Of a stretch of 8,427 nt of DNA, positions 1 to 5,834 are shown one piece after another. The translations under genes and the position numbers were made by a program. Location of the stretch: positions 1 to 8,427 of the forward strand of contig JAFGIH010000295.1 of NCBI GenBank assembly GCA_016929985.1. The letters are read 5' to 3'. The notes beneath the pieces were generated by a model. The model ran no database searches. It was not told where the DNA came from and saw only the letters and a program-made list of their open reading frames with translations. Origin of the DNA: Thermoleophilia bacterium. Its GTDB lineage: Bacteria; Actinomycetota; Thermoleophilia; RBG-16-64-13. Positions within the stretch are counted from its first letter, which is position 1. Every line of letters starts with the position of its first letter.

Positions 1-1148
1 AAGCCGAATCCCCCCGTCTTGCGACTGCGGGACTTGTCGGGCCGGTAGAAGCGCTCGAAGAGGCGGCCCGCATCCTCGGACGAGACCACGGGACCGCTGT
101 TGGCCACCTCCAGCACGGCCCGGTCGCCCGCGATGCCGGTCTTCACCGAGAACCATCCGTCGGGGATGTTGTGGCGCACGGCGTTCTCCAGGAGGTTGCC
201 CGCCATCCGCGCCAAGAGGGAGCGTTCGCCGATCACGGGCGCGGGCTGCAGGTCGAGCTCCATTCGCAGTCGAAGGGAGTCTGCCTCGCCGGTGACCAGA
301 TCTACCTCCTTGGCCGTGATCTCGGCGAGGTCGAGGTAGGTCTGGACGGGGGTGCTCTCGGCTTGGGCGAGGGTCAGCAGGCCGCTGATGAGGTGCTCGC
401 TCCGGTCGACGGCCTCGGTGACCGCGGCGCCCATCTCCTCCAGATCCTCGCGCGACATGTCCGGGTCGCTCAGGGCGACGTCGATCTCGGTGCGGATTAT
501 CGTGAGCGGCGTCCGCAGCTCGTGCGAAGCGTTGGCCACGAACTCCTTCTGCGCGGTGAAGGCGGTGTCGAGGCGTCCGAGCATGTCGTCGAATGTATCG
601 GCCAGTTCCTTGAGCTCGTCACGAGGTCCCTTCAACCCGATGCGCTCGCTCAGGTTCGAGCCCGACAAGCGCCGGGCGGTGCTGGTGATGGCATGTACCG
701 GCCTCAGCATGCGTCCGGCGATCCACCAAGCCGAGCCGAACATGAGCACGGTCATGACGGCCAGGGCTATCAGCGACTTGGTCCACGTCTGGTGGAGCGC
801 GTCGTCGCGCAGTTCGCGCAGCGCTTCTTCGAGCATGCGGGTCATGGAGACCCCGTTGATGATCACCTCGGGAGGCTTCGGTCCGCCCGGCATACCGGGC
901 AGGGTCCCGGGCTCGAGATCGGCCGGTCGGAGGTTGTAGCGTTCGGCGATGACCGCGCGGGCCCGGCCTGGCGCCAAGGTCAGGCTGTCTTTCACCATGA
1001 AGTAGTTGAGCACCACCAGGAGCACCCCGGCGAGCAAGAACAGTCCGCCGCACCACAGGGTGAGCTTGAGGCGGATGGTGAAGCCCCGGCGGCGGCGCAT
1101 CTTCCGGTACTCCTGATAGGGCGCGGCGTTCATCGGTCCCGGCGTCAT
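1..1148 (-). CDS. cutS: CutS-like sensor histidine kinase (3' end cut by window edge)
   Basis: Membrane sensor kinase that would phosphorylate the adjacent CutR-like regulator. The reading frame is open for 382 residues and runs off the left edge, so the C-terminus is missing. A basic N-terminus precedes TM1 (about residues 27-50). An external domain of about 75 residues follows, then TM2 (about 125-145), a HAMP linker (about 146-198) and the HisKA helix with phosphoacceptor His209 in FVANASHELRTPLT. The ATPase domain shows the N box LLENAVRHN (Asn322), the F box LFERFYRPDKSRS, and the window ends inside GGFG, the start of the G box. The ATG overlaps the cutR stop as ATGA, so translational coupling is likely; ATG at 1133 is an alternative start. 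The CutS name rests on the strong resemblance of its partner to CutR and on gene order. Unlike what I recall for Streptomyces CutS, the external domain has no cysteine. Confidence 0.9.
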   Translation of the reverse strand, partial: MTPGPMNAAPYQEYRKMRRRRGFTIRLKLTLWCGGLFLLAGVLLVVLNYFMVKDSLTLAPGRARAVIAERYNLRPADLEPGTLPGMPGGPKPPEVIINGVSMTRMLEEALRELRDDALHQTWTKSLIALAVMTVLMFGSAWWIAGRMLRPVHAITSTARRLSGSNLSERIGLKGPRDELKELADTFDDMLGRLDTAFTAQKEFVANASHELRTPLTIIRTEIDVALSDPDMSREDLEEMGAAVTEAVDRSEHLISGLLTLAQAESTPVQTYLDLAEITAKEVDLVTGEADSLRLRMELDLQPAPVIGERSLLARMAGNLLENAVRHNIPDGWFSVKTGIAGDRAVLEVANSGPVVSSEDAGRLFERFYRPDKSRSRKTGGFG

Positions 1149-1798
1149 ATCCTGTAGCCGACGCCCGCGACTGTCTCGATCAAGGGAGGATCACCGATCT
1201 TGCGGCGCAGAGTCATGATGGTCACGCGGACCACGTTGGTGAAGGGGTCGGCGTTCTCGTCCCACACTTTCTCGAGGAGTTCTTCGGCGCTCACCACCCG
1301 GCGTTCGGCTGCCAGAAGAACCTGCAACACCCCGAACTCCTTCTTGGTGAGGCCCAGGTCGCGTCCGTTGCGTTCGGCCACGTGGCGAGCGGGATCGAGA
1401 ACCAGGTCGCCGGCGGCCAGGATCGGGGGCACCGGTGTCACCACTCTCCGGCCCAGGGCGCGGATGCGCGCCACCAACTCCTTGAGGGCAAAAGGCTTGG
1501 GCAGATAGTCGTCGGCGCCGAGGTCCAGCCCCGTGACCCGGTCTTGGATGGAACCGGCTGCCGTCAGCATGAGGATGCGGGCGAGACTCTGGCGCGCTAC
1601 GAGCTCCCGGCAGACGTCGTCTCCGTGCATCAGCGGCAGGTTGCGGTCGAGCACCACCACGTCGTAGCTGTTGAGAGCCGTCTTGGACAGTGCCGCCTTG
1701 CCGTCGAACACCACATCCACAGCCATGCCCTCATGCCGCAGGCCCCGAGCGATCGTGTTGGCCAGGCGCTGTTCGTCTTCGACCAGGAGGACCCTCAT
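1145..1798 (-). CDS. cutR: CutR-like OmpR/PhoB-family response regulator
   Basis: DNA-binding response regulator of 217 residues, the usual length. The receiver domain (1-115) has the acidic pocket Glu7/Asp8, phosphoacceptor Asp51 in VVVLDRNLPL, Thr79 and Lys101 in DDYLPKPF. The C-terminal winged helix (about 120-217) carries the LTKKEFGVLQVLL and TNVVRVTIMTLRRKIG segments and ends GVGYRI. The wording of the family blocks (MRVLLVEDEQ, HGDDVCR, WDENADPFTNVVRVT) closely matches Streptomyces CutR from memory. The start at 1798 was chosen because the receiver begins there and AGGAG lies 5 bases upstream. An in-frame extension to 1858 has no receiver sequence and would run into the promoter. It is co-transcribed with cutS (4-bp overlap) and diverges from htrA. 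A dyad in the shared intergenic region suggests autoregulation. The target genes are inferred. Confidence 0.93.
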   Translation of the reverse strand: MRVLLVEDEQRLANTIARGLRHEGMAVDVVFDGKAALSKTALNSYDVVVLDRNLPLMHGDDVCRELVARQSLARILMLTAAGSIQDRVTGLDLGADDYLPKPFALKELVARIRALGRRVVTPVPPILAAGDLVLDPARHVAERNGRDLGLTKKEFGVLQVLLAAERRVVSAEELLEKVWDENADPFTNVVRVTIMTLRRKIGDPPLIETVAGVGYRI

Positions 1799-1840
1799 CG
1801 TATCTCCTGCATTGGGCTGTTCGTACTTGACAGTGGTCTG

Positions 1841-1846
1841 ATGATA
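1841..1846 (-). promoter_or_regulatory. Putative -10 box of the cutRS operon
   Basis: TATCAT on the minus strand, one mismatch from TATAAT. The transcript would start near 1834 and give a leader of about 36 bases that includes the cutR AGGAG site. There is no recognisable -35 at standard spacing; the CTTAC-N6-CTTAA direct repeat occupies that position instead. Confidence 0.45.
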
Positions 1847-1909
1847 CCCCCCTGCCATTAAGCTGGCCGTAAGGCATCGGTCTTTACGGGCGGCTTATCC
1901 CGCGGCGGG

Positions 1910-1915
1910 TATCAT
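1910..1915 (+). promoter_or_regulatory. Putative -10 box of htrA (P1)
   Basis: TATCAT on the plus strand, the mirror copy of the cutR -10 candidate, preceded by TTTAC-N6-CTTAT. The start would lie near 1922, about 94 bases before the htrA ATG. A second candidate -10 (TACTAT, 1963-1968) lies in a partial 16-bp direct repeat of the same element 53 bp downstream and could be an alternative htrA promoter. Confidence 0.4.
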
Positions 1916-2015
1916 CGGGACCACGGTAAGTATCCGCGGGTTCGCGCTCGCGGCAACCCGGGTACTATAGGGACGATCTTCAGGGATCTCTAGGATTCGC
2001 GGGGAGGAAGCGGAT

Positions 2016-3278
2016 ATGACCATCATGAACGCGAGGAACGGGGAGTCTCAGAGAGGCCCCGCGTCTCGGAATATGTGGCGGGTGGCAATCGTGACGCTGG
2101 CGGTTGTCGCCCTCACGGTGGCAGTGGGGCTTGGCATGAGCGGGTGCACATTCGAGTTCGGTTCCCAGCCCGACACCACGCTTTCACCGGCCTCGACCCT
2201 GACGACGGTCGCCGGGCCTGGCGCGACGACGGAAACGACCACGGCTACCAACACCACGCGCTCCACTGTGGGCCAAGGCAGCGTCGTAGCGAGTGGTGAC
2301 GGCGTTGGGAGCCCCGCCCAGAAGGCGGCCACCATCCTGGCGCCCAGTGTTGTGAACATCACGGTCGCGGGCACTGTGACGGTGTCTCAGGGGCCGTGGC
2401 AGCAGGAGTACGAGTACGCATCGGAGGGCTCGGGGGTGATCTATCACTCCGACGGCATGATCATCACCAACAACCACGTCGTCACCGATGCCGTGGGTGA
2501 TCTCGCCGACGAGATCATGGTGACGCTCACCACAGGTGAGAAGCTCCCGGCGACCGTCGTCGGGAACGATCCGCTCACCGACCTGGCGGTCATCAAGGTG
2601 AATCCGGACTTCGATCTGCCTGTCGCGACCTTTGTCACCGAGCCGCCCGAGATCGGCGAGTACGCGGTGGCCATCGGCAGTCCCCTTGGTTACGAGAACT
2701 CGGTAAGCCTGGGCATCGTGTCCGGTCTCGATAGGAGCATCGACAAGGCCCAGGGCTCCGAGGGCATAGCGCTCAACAACCTCGTCCAGACCGACGCTCC
2801 CATCAGCCCGGGCAATTCCGGAGGCGCGCTGGCGAACGCCAGCGGGCAGGTGATCGGCATCAACGTGGCTTACGAGCCGCCGACGACGGGCGCCGTGAGT
2901 ATCGGATTCGCCATCCCCTCTGTGCTGGTGGTCAAGGTGGCCGACGAGATCATCAGCACCGGCAAAGCGACCCACGCCTATATCGGGGTTGGCACCCTGA
3001 CTATCGATTCGGCGCTGCAGCAGCAGTTCAACCTGTCCCGATCGTCGGGGATACTGGTACGGAGCGTGACCGACAACGGACCGGCCGGCAAGGCGGGCAT
3101 CCTGCAGGGTGACATAATCCTGGAGGTCGACGGCGAGGAGATGGCGGAATCCAGCGACCTGCTGGTCGCCATCCGCGACAGGAAGCCTGGCGATGTCGTC
3201 GAGGTGATCATCGACCGCGATGGTCGCGAGATGACCTTCTCGGTGACCCTTGAAGAGAGGCCGGCGGATCTCTTCTAG
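2016..3278 (+). CDS. htrA: HtrA/DegP-type S1C serine protease with PDZ domain, probable lipoprotein
   Basis: Extracytoplasmic quality-control protease of 420 residues that would degrade or refold misfolded exported proteins. The N-terminus has Arg22, a hydrophobic stretch (about 23-41) and a lipobox-like MSGC ending at Cys44, so signal peptidase II cleavage and lipid anchoring are likely. A Thr/Ser/Gly-rich linker spans about 50-98. The trypsin-like domain (about 100-310) carries the full catalytic triad: His154 in ITNNHVV, Asp189 in LTDLAVIK and Ser268 in GNSGGAL. One PDZ domain (about 320-412) contains YIGVG, GPAGKAGILQGDIILEVDG and VEVIIDRDG. The start ATG has GGGGAGGAAG 5 bases upstream. 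The gene diverges from cutRS and shares its symmetric control region, which suggests that the two-component system regulates it. It ends just before a strong hairpin at the convergent junction with acyP. The lipid anchor is inferred; plain TM anchoring is the alternative. Confidence 0.95.
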   Translation: MTIMNARNGESQRGPASRNMWRVAIVTLAVVALTVAVGLGMSGCTFEFGSQPDTTLSPASTLTTVAGPGATTETTTATNTTRSTVGQGSVVASGDGVGSPAQKAATILAPSVVNITVAGTVTVSQGPWQQEYEYASEGSGVIYHSDGMIITNNHVVTDAVGDLADEIMVTLTTGEKLPATVVGNDPLTDLAVIKVNPDFDLPVATFVTEPPEIGEYAVAIGSPLGYENSVSLGIVSGLDRSIDKAQGSEGIALNNLVQTDAPISPGNSGGALANASGQVIGINVAYEPPTTGAVSIGFAIPSVLVVKVADEIISTGKATHAYIGVGTLTIDSALQQQFNLSRSSGILVRSVTDNGPAGKAGILQGDIILEVDGEEMAESSDLLVAIRDRKPGDVVEVIIDRDGREMTFSVTLEERPADLF

Positions 3279-3287
3279 CCGCATGCT

Positions 3288-3319
3288 GGGGCTTCGGCGT
3301 CAGCGCACGCCGAAGCCCC
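3288..3319 (+). terminator. Hairpin at the htrA / acyP convergent junction
   Basis: A perfect 13-bp stem, GGGGCTTCGGCGT (3288-3300) with ACGCCGAAGCCCC (3307-3319), closed by a 6-base loop. It starts 9 bases after the htrA stop codon. It is followed on the plus strand by a pyrimidine-rich GTTCCCCTTTC rather than a clean U tract. The stem overlaps the last codons and stop of acyP on the opposite strand, so it may serve both convergent transcripts. Confidence 0.7.
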
Positions 3320-3581
3320 GTTCCCCTTTCGGCTCCTCGTCGTGGATGGTCATGCCGGTGACATGCGCCCACCGGGGCCCTCGGCGGGACCAGGCCAGCA
3401 TCTCTTCGACCGCGTCTCGGGGTCCCTCGTAGACCGCCTCCACACGCCCGTCGGGTAGGTTGCGCACCCACCCGTCCAGTCCCAGCCGGGTTGCCTCCTG
3501 CACCGTGCCATAGCGGAACGAGACCCCTTGCACCCAGCCCTCCACGAAGATCCGCACACGCACTACCTTGTCGCCGTTCAT
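3300..3581 (-). CDS. acyP: Acylphosphatase
   Basis: Small cytosolic enzyme of 93 residues, the normal length, that hydrolyses carboxyl-phosphate bonds such as acetyl phosphate or acyl-phosphoenzyme intermediates. The signature VEGWVQGVSFRYG (13-25) supplies the phosphate-binding loop and catalytic Arg23. GWVRNLPDGRVE contains the water-positioning Asn41. The C-terminal YEGPRDAVEEML segment is also typical. The ATG overlaps the pcm stop codon as ATGA, so it is probably translated by coupling from pcm as the last gene of the operon. Its final codons (RGFGVR) and stop lie inside the strong hairpin of the convergent junction. The physiological substrate is not known for most bacterial members. 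Confidence 0.96.
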   Translation of the reverse strand: MNGDKVVRVRIFVEGWVQGVSFRYGTVQEATRLGLDGWVRNLPDGRVEAVYEGPRDAVEEMLAWSRRGPRWAHVTGMTIHDEEPKGERGFGVR

Positions 3582-4246
3582 CCCGCGTAGCCCTCTTCAC
3601 CGATGAGCGGCACGAAGACGCACCCCAGAATGGACGTCTCGCGGAATGCCGGCTCGGCCGGCAGCCGTTCGATCAGTCGCAGGTCCTGGTTGTACCCAGC
3701 GGCAACTGGTATGACCATCCGACCACGGCAGCCCAGCTGATCACGGAGACACTGGGGCACGTGGGGAGCCGCCGCAGTCACGATGATGGCGTCGTAGGGC
3801 GCGGCCTCGGCGAAACCCAGGGTACCGTCGCCGGTGACGACCGTCACGTTTCTGTAACCCAGCAGGCGGAGGAGGTCATCGGCGCGCTGGGCCAGCTCCT
3901 GATGGCGCTCCAGGGTCCACACACTCTCCACCAGTTCGGCGAGCACAGCCGTCTGGTAGCCCGAGCCCGTGCCTATCTCGAGCACGCGGTCGGTGGGGGA
4001 GAGGCGGAGCAGCTCGGTCATGCGCGCCACCATGTAGGGTTGCGAGATGGTCTGCCCCAGCCCAATGGGGACCGGCCCGTCGTCGTAGGCGGCACGACGA
4101 TGTACGGCGGGCACGAACATGTGACGGGGGATCTTCTCCATGACGGCCAGAACCAGCTCGTCGCTGACGTGACGTGCACACAGCTGGTCGTTCACCATGC
4201 AGTGCCTGAGGCGGGCGTAGTCGGCGTCGTCGAACTCCGCACCCAT
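3578..4246 (-). CDS. pcm: Protein-L-isoaspartate O-methyltransferase
   Basis: Cytosolic repair enzyme that uses S-adenosylmethionine to methylate isoaspartyl residues in aged proteins and so starts their return to normal aspartate. It has 222 residues. The family block GLGQTISQPYMVARM lies at 62-76. SAM-binding motif I VLEIGTGSGYQTAVLA (88-103) follows, then GDGTLGF (139-145), the DAIIVTAAAPHVP strand (152-164) and the C-terminal FVPLIGEEG (211-219). The ATG at 4246 is preferred because AGGGA lies about 6 bases upstream. An in-frame GTG one codon earlier (4249) would be too close to that site. The gene lies 21 bp after the DUF4126 gene and overlaps acyP by 4 bp. Together with the HtrA protease next door, the neighbourhood leans towards protein maintenance; this link is inference. 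Confidence 0.95.
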   Translation of the reverse strand: MGAEFDDADYARLRHCMVNDQLCARHVSDELVLAVMEKIPRHMFVPAVHRRAAYDDGPVPIGLGQTISQPYMVARMTELLRLSPTDRVLEIGTGSGYQTAVLAELVESVWTLERHQELAQRADDLLRLLGYRNVTVVTGDGTLGFAEAAPYDAIIVTAAAPHVPQCLRDQLGCRGRMVIPVAAGYNQDLRLIERLPAEPAFRETSILGCVFVPLIGEEGYAG

Positions 4247-4267
4247 CACTCTTCCCTCGCGTCGGCC

Positions 4268-4864
4268 CTACTTGAGGATACGCAGACCCTTGTGTTTGCG
4301 TTTGCGCACGACCTGCACGCGATACACGAGCAGCCCCAGGAAGCAGAACACCAGCGCGCCGATCAGCGGCACCAGCACGAAGAGCAGGGTCCCGACGAGC
4401 ACCAAGATGTCTTCGTACGCGCTGATGAGTCTGGCCGAAGTAGCGTCGGTGGCGTTGGCGGGCCGTGTGGAACGGCGGACGTGATCGGCCAGCCCGGCAA
4501 TCACGCAGCCCAAGAAGGCGGCGACTACCATGGCTATCCAGCCGTCGGGGGCCATGGCGACGGCGAAGACCAAGCCACCAAGTGCGATACGGATGGGCTG
4601 CATCACTTGGTCGCGGGTCTTGTTGACCACCCAGACCTTCTCTGCCACCAATTCGATCACCGCCAGAGCGAACAGCAAGGCGACGACCCAGGTTTTCTCG
4701 AGGAACGAGAACACCGTGTTCTCAAGGTCTGGGGAACTGTGGAAATCCAGCCTCGAGTAAAGCGCCACGAACGCGATGGGCAGAAAGGCGCGGATACCGG
4801 AGAAGACGGCAAGCCCTGCGCCCATGAAGGCGCGGGCGTAGATGCTGTTGAAGATCACGTCCAC
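4268..4864 (-). CDS. DUF4126-type integral membrane protein
   Basis: Membrane protein of 198 residues and unknown function. Hydrophobic segments lie at about 14-36, 56-75, 91-105, 108-127 and 152-182, and the C-terminal tail is strongly basic (RKRKHKGLR). The SGIRAFLPI segment near the start and ELVAEKVWVVNKTRDQVMQPIR (about 71-92), resembling the ELVADK...D...RP block, are why I assign DUF4126. The start is a GTG at 4864 with no Shine-Dalgarno sequence. An extended -10 box lies exactly where it would start transcription at that GTG, suggesting a leaderless message. An in-frame GTG two codons later is possible. It lies 34 bp after the nitroreductase and 21 bp before pcm, in the same direction, so it likely heads a transcript that includes pcm and acyP. 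Family assignment is from memory of the pattern. Confidence 0.8.
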   Translation of the reverse strand: MDVIFNSIYARAFMGAGLAVFSGIRAFLPIAFVALYSRLDFHSSPDLENTVFSFLEKTWVVALLFALAVIELVAEKVWVVNKTRDQVMQPIRIALGGLVFAVAMAPDGWIAMVVAAFLGCVIAGLADHVRRSTRPANATDATSARLISAYEDILVLVGTLLFVLVPLIGALVFCFLGLLVYRVQVVRKRKHKGLRILK

Positions 4865-4870
4865 GGGCTG

Positions 4871-4879
4871 AGTCTAGCA
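4871..4879 (-). promoter_or_regulatory. Extended -10 promoter for the DUF4126-pcm-acyP operon
   Basis: Minus-strand TGC followed by TAGACT (4876-4871), an extended -10 (TGn) box. Transcription expected about 7 bases downstream would begin at or next to the GTG start codon at 4864. No -35 hexamer is evident, as is common with extended -10 promoters. It lies in the 34-bp gap after the nitroreductase stop codon. Confidence 0.45.
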
Positions 4880-4898
4880 CGCCGTCCGGAGGCGCTCG

Positions 4899-5498
4899 CT
4901 AGAGGATGATCTCGCTCACAGGATGGCGCAGCTTGGGCGATCCGTCCTCTGCCGAATACCCCACCGACACCAACACCGTGGGCGCCACGGTAGGAGGCAG
5001 CTCGAGGATGCGGGCGAACTCATCAGCCTGGAAAACAGTCATCGGGCAGGCGCCCAGTCCCAGTGAGTACGCTCCATTGACCGCGTTGCCGAGCGCGATA
5101 AAGACCTGCTCTCGTGACCACTGCAGCTGCTGCTCGGGGGTCATGCCGTTAAGCATGTTCGTAGCCATCTCACGCAGACCCTGACGTGCTGCATCAGGCA
5201 CTCCTGCCGCGGCCATGGCCCTCTCCGCTTTGTCGACGATGGCGGGATAGTCGACGTCGGCACACAGAACAAGTAGGTGGGAGCAGGTCTTCACCTGGCT
5301 CTGCCGGAACGCGGCCTCGAAGAGCTTGTCCTTGACCGCCTGGTCGGAGACCACCTTGATCTTCCAGGGCTGCAGGTTGATGGCCGACACCGAGAGACCG
5401 ATGATCTCAAGCAGCTCATGGATGGTCCCCTCGCGAACGGAGAGACTCTGATACTGCCTGATGGAACGCCGGTTCCTGACTAGGTCTTTGAACTCCAT
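4899..5498 (-). CDS. Nitroreductase-family FMN oxidoreductase
   Basis: Flavoprotein of 199 residues expected to bind FMN as a dimer and reduce nitro groups, quinones or related electron acceptors with NAD(P)H. The N-terminal FMN phosphate-binding block NRRSIRQY (9-16), the INLQPWKI block (40-47), the GLGACPMTVF segment near 150 and the terminal LVSVGYSAEDGSPKLRHP (176-193) follow the NfsB/nitroreductase pattern in order. The start at 5498 was chosen because the family begins here (MEFKDLVRNRRS) and GAGGAG lies 9 bases upstream. An in-frame extension to 5630 is Arg/Pro-rich and unlike the family. It may read through into the DUF4126 gene 34 bp downstream. It diverges from the tRNA-Arg gene. 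The physiological substrate cannot be told from sequence. Confidence 0.92.
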   Translation of the reverse strand: MEFKDLVRNRRSIRQYQSLSVREGTIHELLEIIGLSVSAINLQPWKIKVVSDQAVKDKLFEAAFRQSQVKTCSHLLVLCADVDYPAIVDKAERAMAAAGVPDAARQGLREMATNMLNGMTPEQQLQWSREQVFIALGNAVNGAYSLGLGACPMTVFQADEFARILELPPTVAPTVLVSVGYSAEDGSPKLRHPVSEIIL

Positions 5499-5537
5499 GG
5501 GGCCTCGCTCCTCAGAAGAAGTCAGTGGACGCTTCTC

Positions 5538-5543
5538 AGTATA
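5538..5543 (-). promoter_or_regulatory. Putative -10 box of the nitroreductase gene
   Basis: Minus-strand TATACT preceded by TTTTG. The start would lie near 5531, giving a leader of about 33 bases that contains the GAGGAG ribosome site. There is no clear -35 box 16-18 bp upstream. Confidence 0.4.
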
Positions 5544-5575
5544 CAAAAGGCTTCGGACGCCTGCGCGGGTGGGAG

Positions 5576-5584
5576 TGTTAGAAT
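5576..5584 (+). promoter_or_regulatory. Putative extended -10 promoter of tRNA-Arg
   Basis: TGT followed by TAGAAT (5579-5584) forms an extended -10 on the plus strand. Transcription would begin near 5591, about 76 bases before the mature tRNA 5' end. It lies back-to-back with the nitroreductase -10 candidate. Confidence 0.4.
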
Positions 5585-5666
5585 CTGCCGGCCGTCTTGC
5601 GTGCCGATACGCGGCCGCGCCACACGGCAACGCCGGGCCGCCGGCTGTGGCCGCGGCGCGTCACTT

Positions 5667-5739
5667 GCCCCCGTAGCTCAGGGGATAGAGCAGAGGTTTC
5701 CTAAACCTCGTGTCGGGTGTTCGAGTCACCCCGGGGGCA
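5667..5739 (+). tRNA. tRNA-Arg (anticodon CCU)
   Basis: A complete 73-base cloverleaf. The acceptor stem is GCCCCCG (5667-5673) with CGGGGGC (5732-5738), then discriminator A5739. The D arm is GCTC/GAGC (5676-5691). The anticodon stem is GAGGT/ACCTC with loop TTCCTAA (5698-5704) and anticodon CCT at 5700-5702. The variable loop is GTGTC. The T arm is GGGTG-TTCGAGT-CACCC (5715-5731). The 3' CCA is not encoded, so it must be added by CCA transferase. It decodes AGG. tRNA 3' ends are common integration sites, and the next 1.1 kb is gene-poor. Confidence 0.96.
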
Positions 5740-5812
5740 TGCAAGATTCACCTGCATTTGCCGCATATCTGATGGCACCACTGATACTCGCTAGACCCCC
5801 GAAAAGGCCATT

Positions 5813-5834
5813 GTGACCCTACCGTGACCCTACC
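5813..5834 (+). repeat. Tandem 11-bp direct repeat, two copies
   Basis: GTGACCCTACC occurs twice head to tail (5813-5823 and 5824-5834), identical in all 11 bases. It lies 73 bp after the tRNA 3' end and directly abuts the overlapping palindromes. Iterated short repeats next to palindromes can be protein-binding sites, such as recombinase arm sites or repressor operators; the role here is not known. Confidence 0.75.

Larger units (their letters stand above)
1799..2015. promoter_or_regulatory. Divergent cutR / htrA control region
   Basis: This 217-bp intergenic region separates cutR (minus) from htrA (plus). Two nested inverted repeats share one centre at position 1878. The outer arms are GATGATACCC (1840-1849) and GGGTATCATC (1907-1916). 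The inner arms are CCGTAA (1867-1872) and TTACGG (1884-1889), and TAAGC (1859-1863) pairs with GCTTA (1893-1897). Read outward, each half has a pentamer pair 11 bp apart, then TATCAT as a likely -10 box. The plus half has TTTAC 1883-1887 and CTTAT 1894-1898; the minus half has CTTAC 1873-1869 and CTTAA 1862-1858. An 11-bp direct repeat just upstream of a -10 box is the usual layout for OmpR/PhoB-family activators. No good -35 box lies 17 bp upstream of either TATCAT, which fits activator dependence. Binding by CutR is inferred. Confidence 0.65.

Noticed and set aside
171..1157. Long plus-strand open frame of 328 codons opposite the kinase
   Set aside because: It is antisense to cutS, whose frame has complete kinase motifs. 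Long antisense frames are expected in GC-rich coding DNA, and this one shows no domain.
1827..1832. TTGACA on the plus strand as a -35 box for htrA
   Set aside because: There is no -10 hexamer 16-19 bp downstream. It falls inside the cutR leader on the other strand and is far from htrA.
1799..1858. N-terminal extension of cutR by 20 codons
   Set aside because: The added residues are unlike any receiver domain. They overlap the -10 candidate, and the internal ATG has a well-placed AGGAG.
2184..3284. Minus-strand open frame of 366 codons across htrA
   Set aside because: It is the mirror of the protease gene, with no recognisable domain and an Arg/Asp/His-biased composition.
3491..4909. Plus-strand open frame of 472 codons
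   Set aside because: It lies antisense to acyP, pcm and the DUF4126 gene, all with clear family motifs or membrane patterns. Its His/Gln/Gly-rich product is typical of shadow frames.
5667..5739. Duplicate of the tRNA 3' end as an att site within the window
   Set aside because: I looked for a second copy of the T-arm and acceptor 3' sequence downstream and found none, so integration cannot be shown here.
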